The notes under the pieces: generated by a model
The model's database searches: none
Seen by the model: the letters and a program-made list of their open reading frames with translations, nothing else
What the model was told of the DNA's origin: nothing
Assembly (NCBI GenBank): GCA_958510825.1
Contig: OY294051.1
Coordinates: 25,593,265-25,657,264 of the forward strand
Direction of reading: 5' to 3'
Source of the DNA: Brachypterus glaber
Lineage: Eukaryota; Arthropoda; Insecta; Coleoptera; Kateretidae
Length of the DNA stretch: 64,000 nucleotides
Made by a program: the position numbers and the translations under genes
Part shown: positions 34,690 through 46,151 of the stretch, piece after piece
Numbering within the stretch: position 1 is the first letter of the stretch
Layout: each line of letters opens with the position of its first letter

Positions 34690-35421
34690 CAGGGTGATCC
34701 ATAACTGGCATGCCAAAATTTAAGAGGTGATTCTAGATCCAAAAATATAAAAAAAGTTCCTATAAAGGTTGGTCCGGAAATGAGCCCTAAGGGATCTAGG
34801 GCCCTTTAAAATTGTAATAAAAATAAGGTTTTTAATTAATAACTCGGGTACCGTTTAAGCTAGAGCGGCGAGCTTTTGCATATATACTAGTATTAATAAG
34901 GGCAATAAGTTTATGTTAATTTATTTTTTTAATTTATCCAGAGGCGTGCCCAGACGGACAAAATATATGAGGCTTAAAACATTTTTGCCCCAAACTTTTC
35001 TATGTGTATGTTTTTTGGATTTGTTGTAAAAAATATAGATTTCTAGAGTAAAAATACATATAAAATATCATATAGTGTAACACTGTAGGAGCAACCGTTA
35101 TCAAAAAAAAATGCAATTAAGAGGAAGTAACATTTTGTGCCACCAAAAACGTTACTTTTTAAAAGGCTATTACTCCTTTAATATTAAATTTAGGAGTTTT
35201 GGTGTATAATACTTTTTTGCTCAGTTTTAAATGAAGAATCACCCTGCAGCATTAAAATTTTATTGGTGCTTTTTTTTGTTCCCCATTCAATACGTCATCT
35301 TCGAAGGGCCGTAGCTCCCTTAGGGCTCATTTCCGGAGCAACCTTTATAGAAACTTTTTTTCATATTTTTGGATGTAGAATCACCTCTTAAATTTCGGTA
35401 CGCGAGTTCTGGAACAGGCTG
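34690..35421. mobile_element. 732-bp TIR element, TA target duplication
   Basis: The ends CAGGGTGATCCATAAC and GTTCTGGAACAGGCTG are imperfect inverted repeats. Inward, AAATTTAAGAGGTGATTCTA, GTTCCTATAAAGGTTG and GGGCCGTAGCTCCCTTAGGG are well conserved inverted. It is flanked by TA. A truncated relative is at 15,568-16,200. Confidence 0.85.
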
Positions 35422-35958
35422 TATAAATAAGTCAATAAAATTTTCTTTGGCACCCATTTACGCTATTTTTTGCAAAAAAAAATACCTTTTCAAATAACCT
35501 GTTGGGACACCCGGTATAGTAAACGGATTTACCGATTTGAAAAAAAAAATTGGTGGGAGTGCTTAGGTACTATAGTGTTACCACTATGCCGTTTGGTCAA
35601 AATCCGAGACATCGAGGTCAAACCGAGTATGTTAGGGTGAAATATCAAAGATATTTTCAAAAAAGAAATTTTGGTTTGGACTTTTTTTAATTAGAGCTCA
35701 TATAACAGATTCCAAAAAGAAAAAAAAATGGAAGTTGTCATGTCATTTAAAAGTTTTTCTAGAACACCGTGATATCCGAGCAAATTTCACTCTTGCACAA
35801 CATAGGTATGCTACCAAACAAAATTACGTAAAACTAACCTCTTCAAATAACGTTACATATATTCGGTCGGCAGAATAAGTATTTTACCTATTATACCGAG
35901 CGGTCGGCAGACTAGACACTTCCTAATTTAAAATGTATTTTTCGTACGACCTAGTGTA

Positions 35959-36934
35959 CCATCATTTTCGTAGAAAACGCTCACATCACAGAACCCTGAG
36001 CTAACCCAACATTTTAAATTTTTAGTTGTGGTATATGTACTTTACTAAGATTGACACTGACATTTTCCGTAATAATTAAGTAAGGTTAAAGTACAGTCTA
36101 TATTATATAGTGCAAGTCCTATAACTGTCTTTAAGCATATATGCTTATAAGCAAAAAGGTTAACAAATTTTATTATAAATGATATTTATACAGTATATCT
36201 CCAGATAGAGTTACAAAGAGGAATTTATTTTTTATTTTTGATTTGATCTCAAAAAAAGTCACTCTTTATAACTTGCCCTGCTTGATTTTAAACTCACAAA
36301 ACACTAAGCGCTTTTTGTACAACTCTTACGGTTCATGGGATAATGTTTTTTTCTTCAAAATAGTGTCTAAAAATATAAAGAAAAAAAAAACACCATCAAG
36401 AGTGACTTATTTTAGGATATCAAAAATAAAAAAATCTTCTTTGTAATTCTAACAGTTGGTTTGTGTAATTTGGTGTAATTTTTGCGTGCCAAGCCTCGAT
36501 GATGGCCTGTCGTAATTCTTTAGCATTATGACCCAGGAAAGTTAGTTTCTTCCCTCGCTCTGACTCCGGTATGGAAAGGGTTTTCCCGCAGATAATTAAT
36601 TAATTGCATATCTTCTGCACTACCAATTCTACTTCGAACAGAACCCCGCTTTCTGCTAATCTGTCCAGTTTCCTCAAGTTTTTTCTTTGCTCGCATTATA
36701 GTGCTGTTTGCAACATTTAATTCAGGGGCTATTTCAGGTACACTTATCCCGTCATTTATTCTTGCTGTTATAATACATTTTTGATAATTTGTAAGCTGCG
36801 GCATAACTAATGTGAATTATTTTGACAAGTAATGTCATAATAATATTTGACAAATAAATGTCAAAGAGACCTTGATAAAGTTCAATATAATCTGTAACAT
36901 TTTTAGATGTAAGCGTTTATTATGAAAACGATGG
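35959..36934 (-). mobile_element. Internally deleted Tc1-like transposon, TA target duplication
   Basis: The TIRs CCATCATTTTCGTAGAAAAC and GTTTTCATAATAAACGC...GATGG are inverted, with TA at 35,957-35,958 and 36,935-36,936. The flanks TCGTACGACCTAGTG and CACGAAATAAAG are found joined through one TA at 37,319-37,346, i.e. the empty site. It contains the transposase remnant at 36,430-36,804. Confidence 0.9.
36430..36804 (-). pseudogene. Tc1/mariner-type transposase, catalytic core deleted
   Basis: From ATG at 36,804 the first ~90 residues form the N-terminal helix-turn-helix region (LTNYQKCIITARI, ISVPEIAPELNV, NSTIMRAKKKLEETG) with the basic segment RKRGSVRSRIG and LRENPFHTGVRAR. The reading then stops just after NFPGS. 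At 36,512, in another frame, the C-terminal tail resumes (AKELRQAIIEAWHA, ITPNYTNQL). The DDE catalytic domain, normally some 150-200 residues between these parts, is missing. It cannot transpose itself, but its TIRs are intact, so it could have been mobilised in trans. Confidence 0.85.
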
Positions 36935-36936
36935 TA

Positions 36937-37735
36937 CACGAAATAAAGAAAAATGCATGTTCACTATATATTCTCGTTAGGATATATTTCTATCGCAGGA
37001 GTCCATAGTGAATATTTGAATGAAATGACAACTATGCACACTCATTTATCCAAACGAGTACACATAGCTTTGATTTTCACAAAAGTGGTTTGACGTTTAT
37101 AAAAGTTTGAAATGTCAAAATTAAACACAGGTAATTCTTTAAAATATACATTTTTAAAGAGTTGAGACTGTAGATCGAACGAAAAATGTTGTTCGCAACT
37201 CGTTTGCGACAAGTCCTTAGTGCACTCGAATGATTTTTTGACTTCGCTTCGCGTCGGCAAAAAACTTCATTCTCGTGCACTAAGGACTAAAGTCGCTTAC
37301 TCGTTACGAAAACTACTGTTTCGTACGACCTAGTGTACACGAAATAAAGAAAAATGCATGTTCACTATATATCCTTGTTAGGATATATTTCTATCGCACG
37401 AGTCCATAGTGCATATTTGAATGAAATGACAACTATGCACACTCATTTATCCAAACGAGTACACATAGCTTTGATTTTGACATAAGTGGTTTGACGTTTA
37501 TAAAAGTTTAAAATGTCAAAATTAAACACAGGTAATTCTTTAAAATATACATTTTTAAAGACTCTAGACTGTAGATCGAACGAAAAATGTTGTTCGCAAC
37601 TCGTTTGCGACAAGTCCTTAGTGCACTCGAATGATTTTTTGACTTCGCTTCGTGTCGTCAAAAAACTTCATTCTCGTGCACTAAGGACTAAAGTCGCTTT
37701 CTCGTTACGAAAACTACTATTAGAAACTTAATGTA
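36937..37735 (+). repeat. Tandem pair of 401-bp units with hairpins (family B)
   Basis: Units start at 36,937 and 37,338, an offset of 401. They share ATGCATGTTCACTATATAT, CAAACGAGTACACATAGCTT and AAATTAAACACAGGTAATTC. Each ends in a long hairpin (37,212-37,288 and 37,613-37,689) with arms AGTCCTTAGTGCACTCGAAT and its inverse. The third, leftmost fragment (35,936-35,958) is separated by the Tc1-like insertion. Confidence 0.9.
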
Positions 37736-37983
37736 AAGGCATGTTAAATTTGATTACGTGTAAACTATTAGAAACAGTTAATGATTATAAAGTTTACATT
37801 TCCTAAAACTAAACGATAATTTAGTGCACTTATTGAAAATATAATGAAGCCATTAATATAGATATTGAAACTATTCTCAACATTTAACAGCATGTATCGA
37901 AAGTCTAAATTATACCTACTAATTAATTTTTAAAACTTCCGAATCCACACTAATTTTGTACTATTATATTATACAATATAATA

Positions 37984-39731
37984 TATGGTGGCCCAAAAAA
38001 AAACCGGACACTTTTTAAACCGTTATAACATTTTTGCTTTTTACCCATTTATACCAAATTTGAAATGAATATACTAAAAATATGTAAGATTTGGAAGATA
38101 ATTTTATTTATTTAAAGTATTATTATATTATTCAGTAATAAAGCTTTTTCGGAAGGGATTGTTTTAAAGCGTTGGGGATTACAGCAAAATGTATTATATG
38201 AAACTTTCTGACCTAACTATGTTCAGTGATATTTCTTCAATAGATGAGTATGTTTAAATTTTAATTTAAAATTGTAGTTTATTTTTTATTCATATTTTTC
38301 CGAATGGTTACATATTGCAGTAAATTGATTTTTAAATGTAAGAAAAAACGATTCAGTAGGCGTGTGATTTATCTGACATCTCTCAAAAAATTATCTCTTA
38401 ATTTAAAAACTATTTAAAATGAGCAAAAAACTGAAAAAATGTCGAATTACTTTAAAAATCAAGGGGAAAATGTGAAAGCTGAATTCTAGATGTATATTTT
38501 AAGAAAAATGGGTATTAAATAACACAAAAATTATAAATGGTGTATGGAAATAAAAATAATAAATTGCTAAAATAAAACAAGATTTAAGTATTTGCTAAAC
38601 GATGTAAGAATTTAAAGAAGAAATATAATTTTATTACAACTAAATTAAATTATATTAAACACTGTCTTATTTTTTAACAATAATATAAAAGCACATTATG
38701 GTACAGGATCTTGGTTGGTTATTTGTAGTAATAATTCCATATTGGTTTACAAAAATTCCCATCATCCTTTAAGTTACTTAAGCACTTTTTTTCGTTTTGA
38801 CAAAAACTAGACTTATTTTTTATTTTTCTACACAGTTTTGTTTTTATTCATTCTTCTTTAAAATATATATCCACCACAATGCAGTTTTAATACGTTTTTC
38901 TTAGTTTTTTGATCGGTGATTTTCAATATTTTTAATTTGACATACTATTTTTTGAGACATGTCAAAATTACTTTTAGATAACCGCCTACTTAATCATTCT
39001 TTCAAGCTAAAAAATCCATTTTTCTATTTTGCGACTCTTATAAGCTCATAATCAATTTGGGTTGGCAACTGTTAAAACCCTTGTCGCTTGACATTTTCCG
39101 TGCAAATGTCAATGTCGCTTAAAGATTAATTTTCTGCAAAATTTTGTGTTTAGGTTATTTTTTGCCGTGTTAAAATTGTGGCTTGGCTACTTGAAGTGTA
39201 AAAGAGAAGACATGACTATAAAATATATCGAAATATAATTTGTTCTTAGAACTTTAAACATGGCGAAAACTGTAATGCCAACACTAAACAAAAATCCCTA
39301 AATCAGTCATCAATTTAAATGTAAGTTTTTTTTTTATTCTAGAGCAAAATAGAAAAAATAGTATAAACCACTCGTTTTATAACACGTTTTTAGCGCACTA
39401 GTACAAACTTGTACTCGTGCGCTAAAAACGTATGTTATGAAACTAGTACTTTAATATACTATTAAAGCTACCTGTAGCCTTTCGGAAAAATAATTATTGA
39501 AGATAGACGAAAAGTTATCATTTTTTACATTTTGCTCTAATCCCCATGAGTCTAAAATAACCCCTTCCGAAAAAGCTTTCTTACTAAAATATATAATAAT
39601 TTAAATAAATAAAATTATACACCGAATCTTACATTTTTTGAGCCTATTTATTTCAAAGTAAGTAAAGATTGCTCAAACGGAAAAAAGTTATAACGGTTTA
39701 AAAAGTGTCCGGTTTTTTTTGGGCCACCCTG
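37984..39731. mobile_element. 1.75-kb TIR element, TA target duplication, with nested family-A repeat
   Basis: The ends TATGGTGGCCCAAAAAAAAA and TTTTTTTTGGGCCACCCTG are inverted, followed inward by CCGGACACTTTTTAAACCG on both sides. It is flanked by TA, and outside that by near-identical ATTATATTATACAATATAA stretches at both ends. A family-A repeat with a hairpin occupies about 38,950-39,470. No transposase. Confidence 0.8.
38950..39470 (+). repeat. Family A repeat with central hairpin
   Basis: It matches 51,270-51,790 (CAAATGTCAATGTCGCTT, GTGTTTAGGTTATTTTT, AAATCAGTCATCAATTTAAA). Its end has a hairpin at 39,384-39,431: ACGTTTTTAGCGCAC, inner GTACAA/TTGTAC, then GTGCGCTAAAAACGT. Confidence 0.85.
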
Positions 39732-39970
39732 TACAATTATATTATACAATATAAAAAAAGTCGTCAGAAATTTTGCTCTTAAATATTTATGTGTTTCGTG
39801 AACGTTTAAAATACATTTTTTATATAATTTTAAAGCTTATTGTGAAATGTACTCACTGTTAATTATAATTAGTGTAACAAATATGGTTTTTACGTTAACA
39901 AACTACCCTGCCAAGACTAAACGTCGTATAATTTAAATTTTACTTTAAGTTTTATTTAATTTTTAAAAAT

Positions 39971-40980
39971 ATGTTTAATTGCTGCAAAAAAGATCTTACA
40001 TGTAAACATTTTTACGACAAAAACTGTGTCTCAAAAAATAAAGAGCTCGTAACCGTTACCATTTCATCGATAGTAAACCGTCAAGTTATTAATGACAGAG
40101 TCGGAGGTGAAGAACTCTTGCTTTTTGCTGACGACAACACTGCAATAAAAATGCATTTGCATAAAGCAGAACTAACCAAAGGCTTGGCTGTAACTCAGAA
40201 AAAATTAAAGAAGTGGTTTAATGCTAATGGCCTCAGCTTAAATATAAATAAAACCGCTAAAATATATTTTACTCATCATCAAACTACATTAAAAAATCCT
40301 CAATGTGTAATACTCTTAGGAGTAATATTAGATCCAAAACTAAGTTGAGAACCCCATGTCAATTATATTTCAACGAAATTATCAAAAAATATTTTTGTTC
40401 TTAGAAACCCAAGTAAGTTAGTACCGAGAAATACTATGTTAACATAATTGTTTCCCAAATACTTTATGAAATTCTTGCCATGTACAAGTACGATATTTGG
40501 TTTACAACGTAAAGCACTTCGTATTGTGTGCAACAAAAAATATAGAGATGATGTCAGAGAGTGTTTTGTCCAGCTAAAATGATTAACTTTTCCCAGCTGA
40601 TATATATTTCATTGTTTGGTTTTTGCGAAAGAAAATTCGTTATCTCTTAGAGGTGATATCCATTACCATGGCACAAGGAATAATCATAACTTTTTAATAA
40701 ACTACCACTAGAGGTATGATCCGTGCCCATAAACACTTTTAAGAATAAAATTAAAACGTTTTTAATATATAAAACCTTTTATAATTTTGATTAGTTTTTA
40801 TCATAGAATTTTTTTATTGATATTAAGTAATATTGTGGTGTTTTTTATGTTTTTTTATGTTTGTGTCTTTTTTTGTACTTGTTTTTTTTATATTTGTTTT
40901 TTTTTGTATTTCATATATATATATATTTTATTTGACTTGTGTAAACTTGTTTGTATGTGTACACAATAAATAAATAAAAT
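39971..40980 (+). pseudogene. 5'-truncated CR1/Jockey-type LINE fragment
   Basis: An open frame to 40,346 covers the end of the reverse transcriptase palm: LLLFADDNTAI (the FADD catalytic motif), KKLKKWFNANGLSLNINKT, and LLGVILDPKLS, where a TGA replaces the usual Trp of LxW. The frame continues past it (EPHVNYISTKLS, IFVLRN) and then shifts. The element ends near 40,965 in (AATA)n. It is a different lineage from the copies at 24 and 43 kb. Confidence 0.8.
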
Positions 40981-41172
40981 AACTAATAAAAATAAAATAA
41001 ATAAAAATAAAATAACAGTTTAATATGGTATAAACTCAGAGCCGGATTAACTTATAGTGGTCTCTAGGCCAAATAGCTTCTGGAGCCCCCTATTATCAGC
41101 TTTTAAACCTATTATAATAATATAAAGAACTTTCACTTTCGGGTTTAGACCGTGTTAATGGATTTTCACTTT

Positions 41173-41210
41173 CCGACGTTTCGTCTCTTACTACTAGAGA
41201 CATCTTCAGG
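41173..41210 (-). ncRNA. Hammerhead ribozyme motif of Penelope-like element
   Basis: On the minus strand the order is CTGAAGA (matching the CUGANGA core), a helix GTCTC/GAGAC with a 9-nt loop, GAAAC, then GTC, the usual cleavage triplet, and GG. A short helix I is possible between TCC before the core and GGA after it. Minimal hammerheads of this form are known in Penelope-like retroelements. It lies about 45 nt downstream of the Penelope-like coding end on the same strand, which supports the assignment. Activity cannot be judged; helix III is very short. Confidence 0.6.
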
Positions 41211-41252
41211 GATTAATCTGAAACTAAGTTTCGAATCAACTTGTGTCACTAT

Positions 41253-41441
41253 TTATGACGAGTTGTGGTTATTCACCCGTGACGAGGTTTTTCCTATCAA
41301 AGACTTCCATATTGCAGGTAAGTGGTAACCAGTGTCCCGATTGATATTGTTAGGATGCTTGATGATTTCTATCGATTCCCGTATCTTCCTTGGTATTTTT
41401 CTGTTTTCTGTTAATATTTGTTTTGTTTCAGAAAAATTGAT
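41253..41441 (-). pseudogene. Penelope-like element, C-terminal fragment
   Basis: The last ~60 codons read NRKIPRKIRESIEIIKHPN, then NINRDTGYHLPAIWKSL. This matches the conserved region after the GIY-YIG endonuclease in Penelope-like elements, with its E-A/S-I-E-I, N-R-D/E-G-Y-x-L and W-K signature. Sequence upstream (above 41,441) is unrelated AT-rich DNA, so the copy is severely 5'-truncated. The frame extends to 41,253 and is followed by the hammerhead motif. Confidence 0.7.
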
Positions 41442-41799
41442 TTTTTGTAATAATATAATATATACTATAATTATAGTTGTTACTAAAAAAAAGTTTTTTA
41501 TAAAAAACAAATAAAAATCCATTAAAAAAAATTGTTAGATTTTTTTATTTTTTTTCCCATATTGACAGCTATCAAACCATAAAAAAATATGACAGGTGCG
41601 CCTTGGGTGCAAAGGGGCAACAAATACCTATATATTTTTTTCTAAAAAAGAATTAATTAAAATATTCTAAAGTCAACATTGGACAAACCACGAAGGAAAA
41701 CTTTTCTGGAAAAGTGCCACTTTTTCCCACAAACTAGTGAAGAACATAGAATTTTTCATAAAGAATTTATTTGTGGACTTTAATGATATCTTTTTTTTG

Positions 41800-42072
41800 T
41801 GGAGTGGGACCAACGAACTAATAACTCTTCCCTCAAGAATATGCATTTCATTTCTAAAAACTGACAAAAACGTAGCCAACATATACACTTGTCTGTCTTA
41901 CTCGCACAGCTTTCTTCTAACAGAGACAACAATAACAGTTACTGGTAACTGTTATTGTTCAGGCCTGAATATACCTACTATTTGTTTACAAACAAACCGA
42001 GATGTTGGCGATACTTTATATTAACGGTATGCGTATTCTAGAGAGAAGAGTTATTAGTTCGTTGAGTGGGAC
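41800..42072. repeat. Foldback repeat with 15-bp perfect core arms
   Basis: The outer arms GGGACCAACGAACTAATAAC (41,806) and its inverse at about 42,050 flank inner matches (CGTAGCCAACAT / ATGTTGGCGATA). The centre is AACAATAACAGTTAC-TG-GTAACTGTTATTGTT at 41,928-41,959, a perfect 15-bp palindrome with a 2-nt loop. Confidence 0.85.
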
Positions 42073-42079
42073 CCGTGTG

Positions 42080-43200
42080 ACTGGTTAAAATACCGAATGG
42101 AAATAGTCAAAATGGCAAATGAAAATGGTCAAAAATCTTAATGAAAATTATCAAAATTGCAGGCGAAAATGTTTATTATTTAATACGTACCTATTATATA
42201 ACCAAAGTTGAGCGCCACAGGCAATTTTTTTTACAAAAAAGAAAATACAAAACGCAAAAAAGCTCTAGTGCCGAAGGCAAAAATTTTAACGAATTTCACA
42301 CTTAAGTCTCAGAACCTCAAATAAAAAAGCAAGAAAGCTCTAAGGTCGCAGAAGAGAAAAAAAAAGAAATGTCATAGTCTATTTTTGTTACTTATTTCAC
42401 GATTCAAGTTTACGATCTTAAAAAAATAAAAATAAATACCTAACAAGGCTCAAGGCACCTAAGGTGATATTTTTTACGAACCGTGTTTGAAATCAATTTT
42501 AGATTGTTAGTTTTACAATCTTAAAAAAAAACATAAGAAAGCCCTAGGCCCTATAGTCTAGGTCTAACACTAGGCGAAAAATTTTGCTTTAATATAATAT
42601 TTTAATTTTTAAATAATTTCAAATTTCACAAAAGTACAAAAAAGCTTTAAAGCTTCCCAGCTAGGTAGCGCCGCAGACAAAAAAAAATTAATGAATTTCA
42701 CGCTTAATTGTTACACTCCAAATAAAAAAAGAGTAAGAAAGCCGTAACGTCGCAGGTGAAACAATTTATCACAAATAAGTGCAAGAAAGGTCTAATGCCG
42801 CATACATTTTTACTAATTGGACTCGTAAATTATGCAATCCGCCGCAGGCGAACATTTTTACAAATTAGATGGTCTATTTTAGTTTTAAAACAGTTTACAA
42901 TTTGAAATTTCACAGAAACACAAAAAAAGGCTTAGCGCCATAGGCGAAAATTGTAAGGAATTTAATGCTTAAATATTAAAGCCCTAACCTCGTAGGACAA
43001 AATATAATATAATGTTATCCTCTTTTTTATTTTTAATTGTTTTAAAATTTCACAAAAATACAACAAAAAAAAGTATAGACCGCATTTTTTTACTTATTTC
43101 ATGATTAAATTTTACTATATTAAAAAATAAAAAAACGTCAGAAAGACCAAATCGATTTCTTTTTTTGATCTAGCGTCTCAGGCGAACATTTCTTCTCGAT
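42080..43200. repeat. Degenerate tandem GCGCCGCAGGCGAAAATTTT repeat
   Basis: Units of about 100-150 bp carry GCAAAAAAGCTCTAGTGCCG, AGGCGAAAATTTT, ACGAATTTCACGCTTAA and CAAGAAAGCTCTAA, recurring at least seven times with much decay. No reading frame. Confidence 0.6.
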
Positions 43201-43368
43201 TTTGCAACATTTTGTTAAATTAAAAGTGAAGCCCACGGTTCATTTTATAATAATCCTTTATTCCAGCCCAGAGGGCCATATACAAAAAATACAAAAAAAA
43301 AAATACAAAACATACAAAATATCTACAAGAAAATTAATAATTAGCCAATATACAAAAGTTCAAAAGAG

Positions 43369-46151
43369 CTACCGTCCCCCCATTAAAACTCTACTCCAGG
43401 TATGCCATAGATTGGAACGCCATAGAATGTCACTCCTTAGCAGAGCCACAATAAAGAGGTTGGAAGATTTATACAGCCGATCGCGGAACCCAAAAGCCCG
43501 AAATCTACGAATAGCTAGGAAGCCATTAACACGAGCCGTAGCAAACATTTCACTAGCACTAGAAAATCTCGGTATGTTATTTAAGAGTCTAAACGCATTA
43601 TTATAGCACACGCGCAGTTTATTCCACCATCCCAGTGTATAATTACACCAAAGTTCGGACATGTAGATCCCTGAGCAATATGTTTGAAATAACAGTTTTT
43701 TAATGTCAGAGTTACACTTGGAGAAACGACGGGTTAACATATTAGCACGGACGCAGAGGGCTTTGTACTGTCTCTGAATGTCGAGATTATCGGAGAGATC
43801 ACAGGTTAGAATATGCCCTAAGTATTTGAATTGCGACACTATACTTATAAGACTACCGTTAAGTTTGATCGGGGGCACCACTAAGTCTTTATAATTAGAA
43901 GGTCTGAACACCATGGCCAGGTTTTGTTGACATTATATACAAGGTGGTGCTCTACAGCGAAATCTTCACATATCCTAATGAGTTTATACAGTCCCTCAAG
44001 GGAAGGGCACAGCAGAACCATATCATCCGCATAGCTAAGGCAGTTAATTAGCACTCCATTGATATAGCACCCAACACCGGAGAGTTTTAGACGAATGTGA
44101 AGACTGTCGATGTAGGCATTAAATACATCAGGTGAAAGAAGGCTACCCTGACGCACACCATTTCTGATATAGAACGGTGGAGATAAACTGGAACCCCATC
44201 TGGCAACTCCGACTACGTTATTGTTCCAATGCGACAAAAGCCGCAACCAGAGAGAAGGCGCTCCTCGCTCCTTAAGAATCTTCATGAGGGTTGGATGATG
44301 TACTCGGTCGAAAGCCTTACTGAGGTCAAGGAATAGAGCATATACAGGAGTTTTCAGGTTGACATAGTATCTAATAGTTTCCTTGAGTACAAAAACAGCT
44401 TCGGAGGTTCCTAAACGCTTCTTAAAACCAAACTGGTTAGGTTCCGTGGAGAGAAAGGGGCTGAGCACATTAAGCATTATGATTTCAAGAACTTTAGACA
44501 TAGCCGTAGAAAGAGCAATAGGCCTATAGTTGGACGATGCAGACACGTCTCCAGTCTTATTCTTAAGAACAGGTACAAATATGGTTTTAGTTAGGTCGTT
44601 CGATATAAAACCATGACGTAACATTGTTGTAAAACAAATGCTAAGAAGAACGGAGACTCTTTTACCAGAATATATCAGGTGTTCAGGGCAAATTCCATCC
44701 CAGCCAGCAGATTTGCTACGCTTAAGGGATTTGATTGCATTTCCAACTGCCAGAGCAGATATTATAGGACACTCATCAGCGAGTAGATTAAATTCATCAG
44801 GTACATTATTAGAGGGATATAAATTGCCAGAATTTTCAAAGTTGGTACCCCAGAGCTGGGCTATGTCACTTTCTCCTGAGATCCCATCGATAGTAGTGGC
44901 TATCGTAGACTTTTTCACAGCCATAGACGAGGTAGATTTCCAGAATGAAACAAAGTCTTTGTTACGGAATTTGGTAGCCAATGCATTGGCACGTAGCTGT
45001 TCCTCACAATTTCTGGTATTTCTGAGCGTAGTCTTAAATATAGACTTAAGGACACGCCGCTCCTCATTAATTGGACCATCAGGAGGACGTCCAGCAGCAA
45101 CCCACTCCAAAAATGCAATATGCGCAGACCGGTATACATTAGAAACCTCTTCAGACCAGCCAGGTACCGGATTACGCCTCTTTATACTCTTCGTTTTAAA
45201 ATTAGCTGCTATTGCACATTTAAGGTTCGATATTATATCAGAGTAAAATTTCGCTATTTCCTCTCTATGAGAGTAGTCATTACATCTAATATTGCTGCAA
45301 TGAATAGACGAAGGAAGAAGTATTTTAGTCATAAATTCGTTAGTATTGTTACCGTATAGATCAGCAAGCTCTTCGCAGTTCTCTGTCCAGTTTAGAGAAT
45401 TCCCAGAACTAACAGTAGTTACAGCCAAGGAAGGCAGATTATCTATCTTAAGTGTCATAGATAGAGGAAAGTGATCAGATGGATTAGTATCGTAGATTAC
45501 TTTTGTTTCCAAAACATTGCTAATTAAGGAATGCGAGACAATACAATGATCCAACCAGGAGGTTGTGTGATGGGCGTCGCTAATAAAAGTAAAACTGTTG
45601 GCGTCAAGTACAGATGTGTCATATATAGATAAGTTCGAGTCGTCACAAAATTGAAGTAATTCAATATAAAAGTTGGTTGAGGGATCTGCGTTGAAGTCGC
45701 CTAATAATATGACATCAGAAGGGTTAACTTCATCAACAATAGCCGCAAAGTTACCCAGTAGATCTACAAAAACTGGCACATTTTCTTCAGCATATACCGG
45801 CATATATATTGTACAGAGCAGAATGCACCTCCCATTGACATTTAGGGTCACTCCAGCTAGGCGATTATTATTGCAGATGATAGGTTTAACACAGCAAGCA
45901 ATCTTCTTATTCCATAAGATACCAAGACCACCATAAGGCCTTCCACGAATAATACCCGCACTAGTATCCATAGCCGACACACCGGTAAAAAGAAAGTTAA
46001 GATGAACAGAACCTAGCATAGTCAGGTCCTCCGGAGTCAGCCAGGTTTCTTGGAGACAGCAGATATCATGACTATTGCATAAAGCATTAACGGTATTCAA
46101 GGAGGTTTTAACATTCTTACAGTTATAAGAGACCAGCTTTAGCTTTTTCAT
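43369..46151 (-). pseudogene. LINE ORF2: endonuclease plus reverse transcriptase, one frameshift
   Basis: The start is ATG at 46,151, overlapping the ORF1 stop; this start is preferred to the upstream in-frame codon at 46,205. Residues 1-240 are an AP-type endonuclease with its catalytic motifs (VSYNCKN, LQETWL, LLGDFNADP, SDHFPL). Residues 490-750 are the reverse transcriptase with SNYRPIAL, FLDLSKAFDRVHH, NGVRQGSLLSP and the catalytic SYADD (about residue 706). The frame is broken near 43,905-43,920, just after NVNKT; the C-terminal 180 residues (FKYLGHILT, SELWCNY, RFRAFGFRDRLYK) continue in the next frame to 43,369. One missing base accounts for it. Apart from this the enzyme looks intact. 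Confidence 0.9.

Noticed and set aside
40787..40969. 60-codon hydrophobic frame
   Set aside because: T-rich 3' UTR of a LINE; Phe/Tyr/Leu content is from poly-T.
44638..45246. 202-codon plus-strand frame
   Set aside because: Antisense shadow of LINE ORF2.
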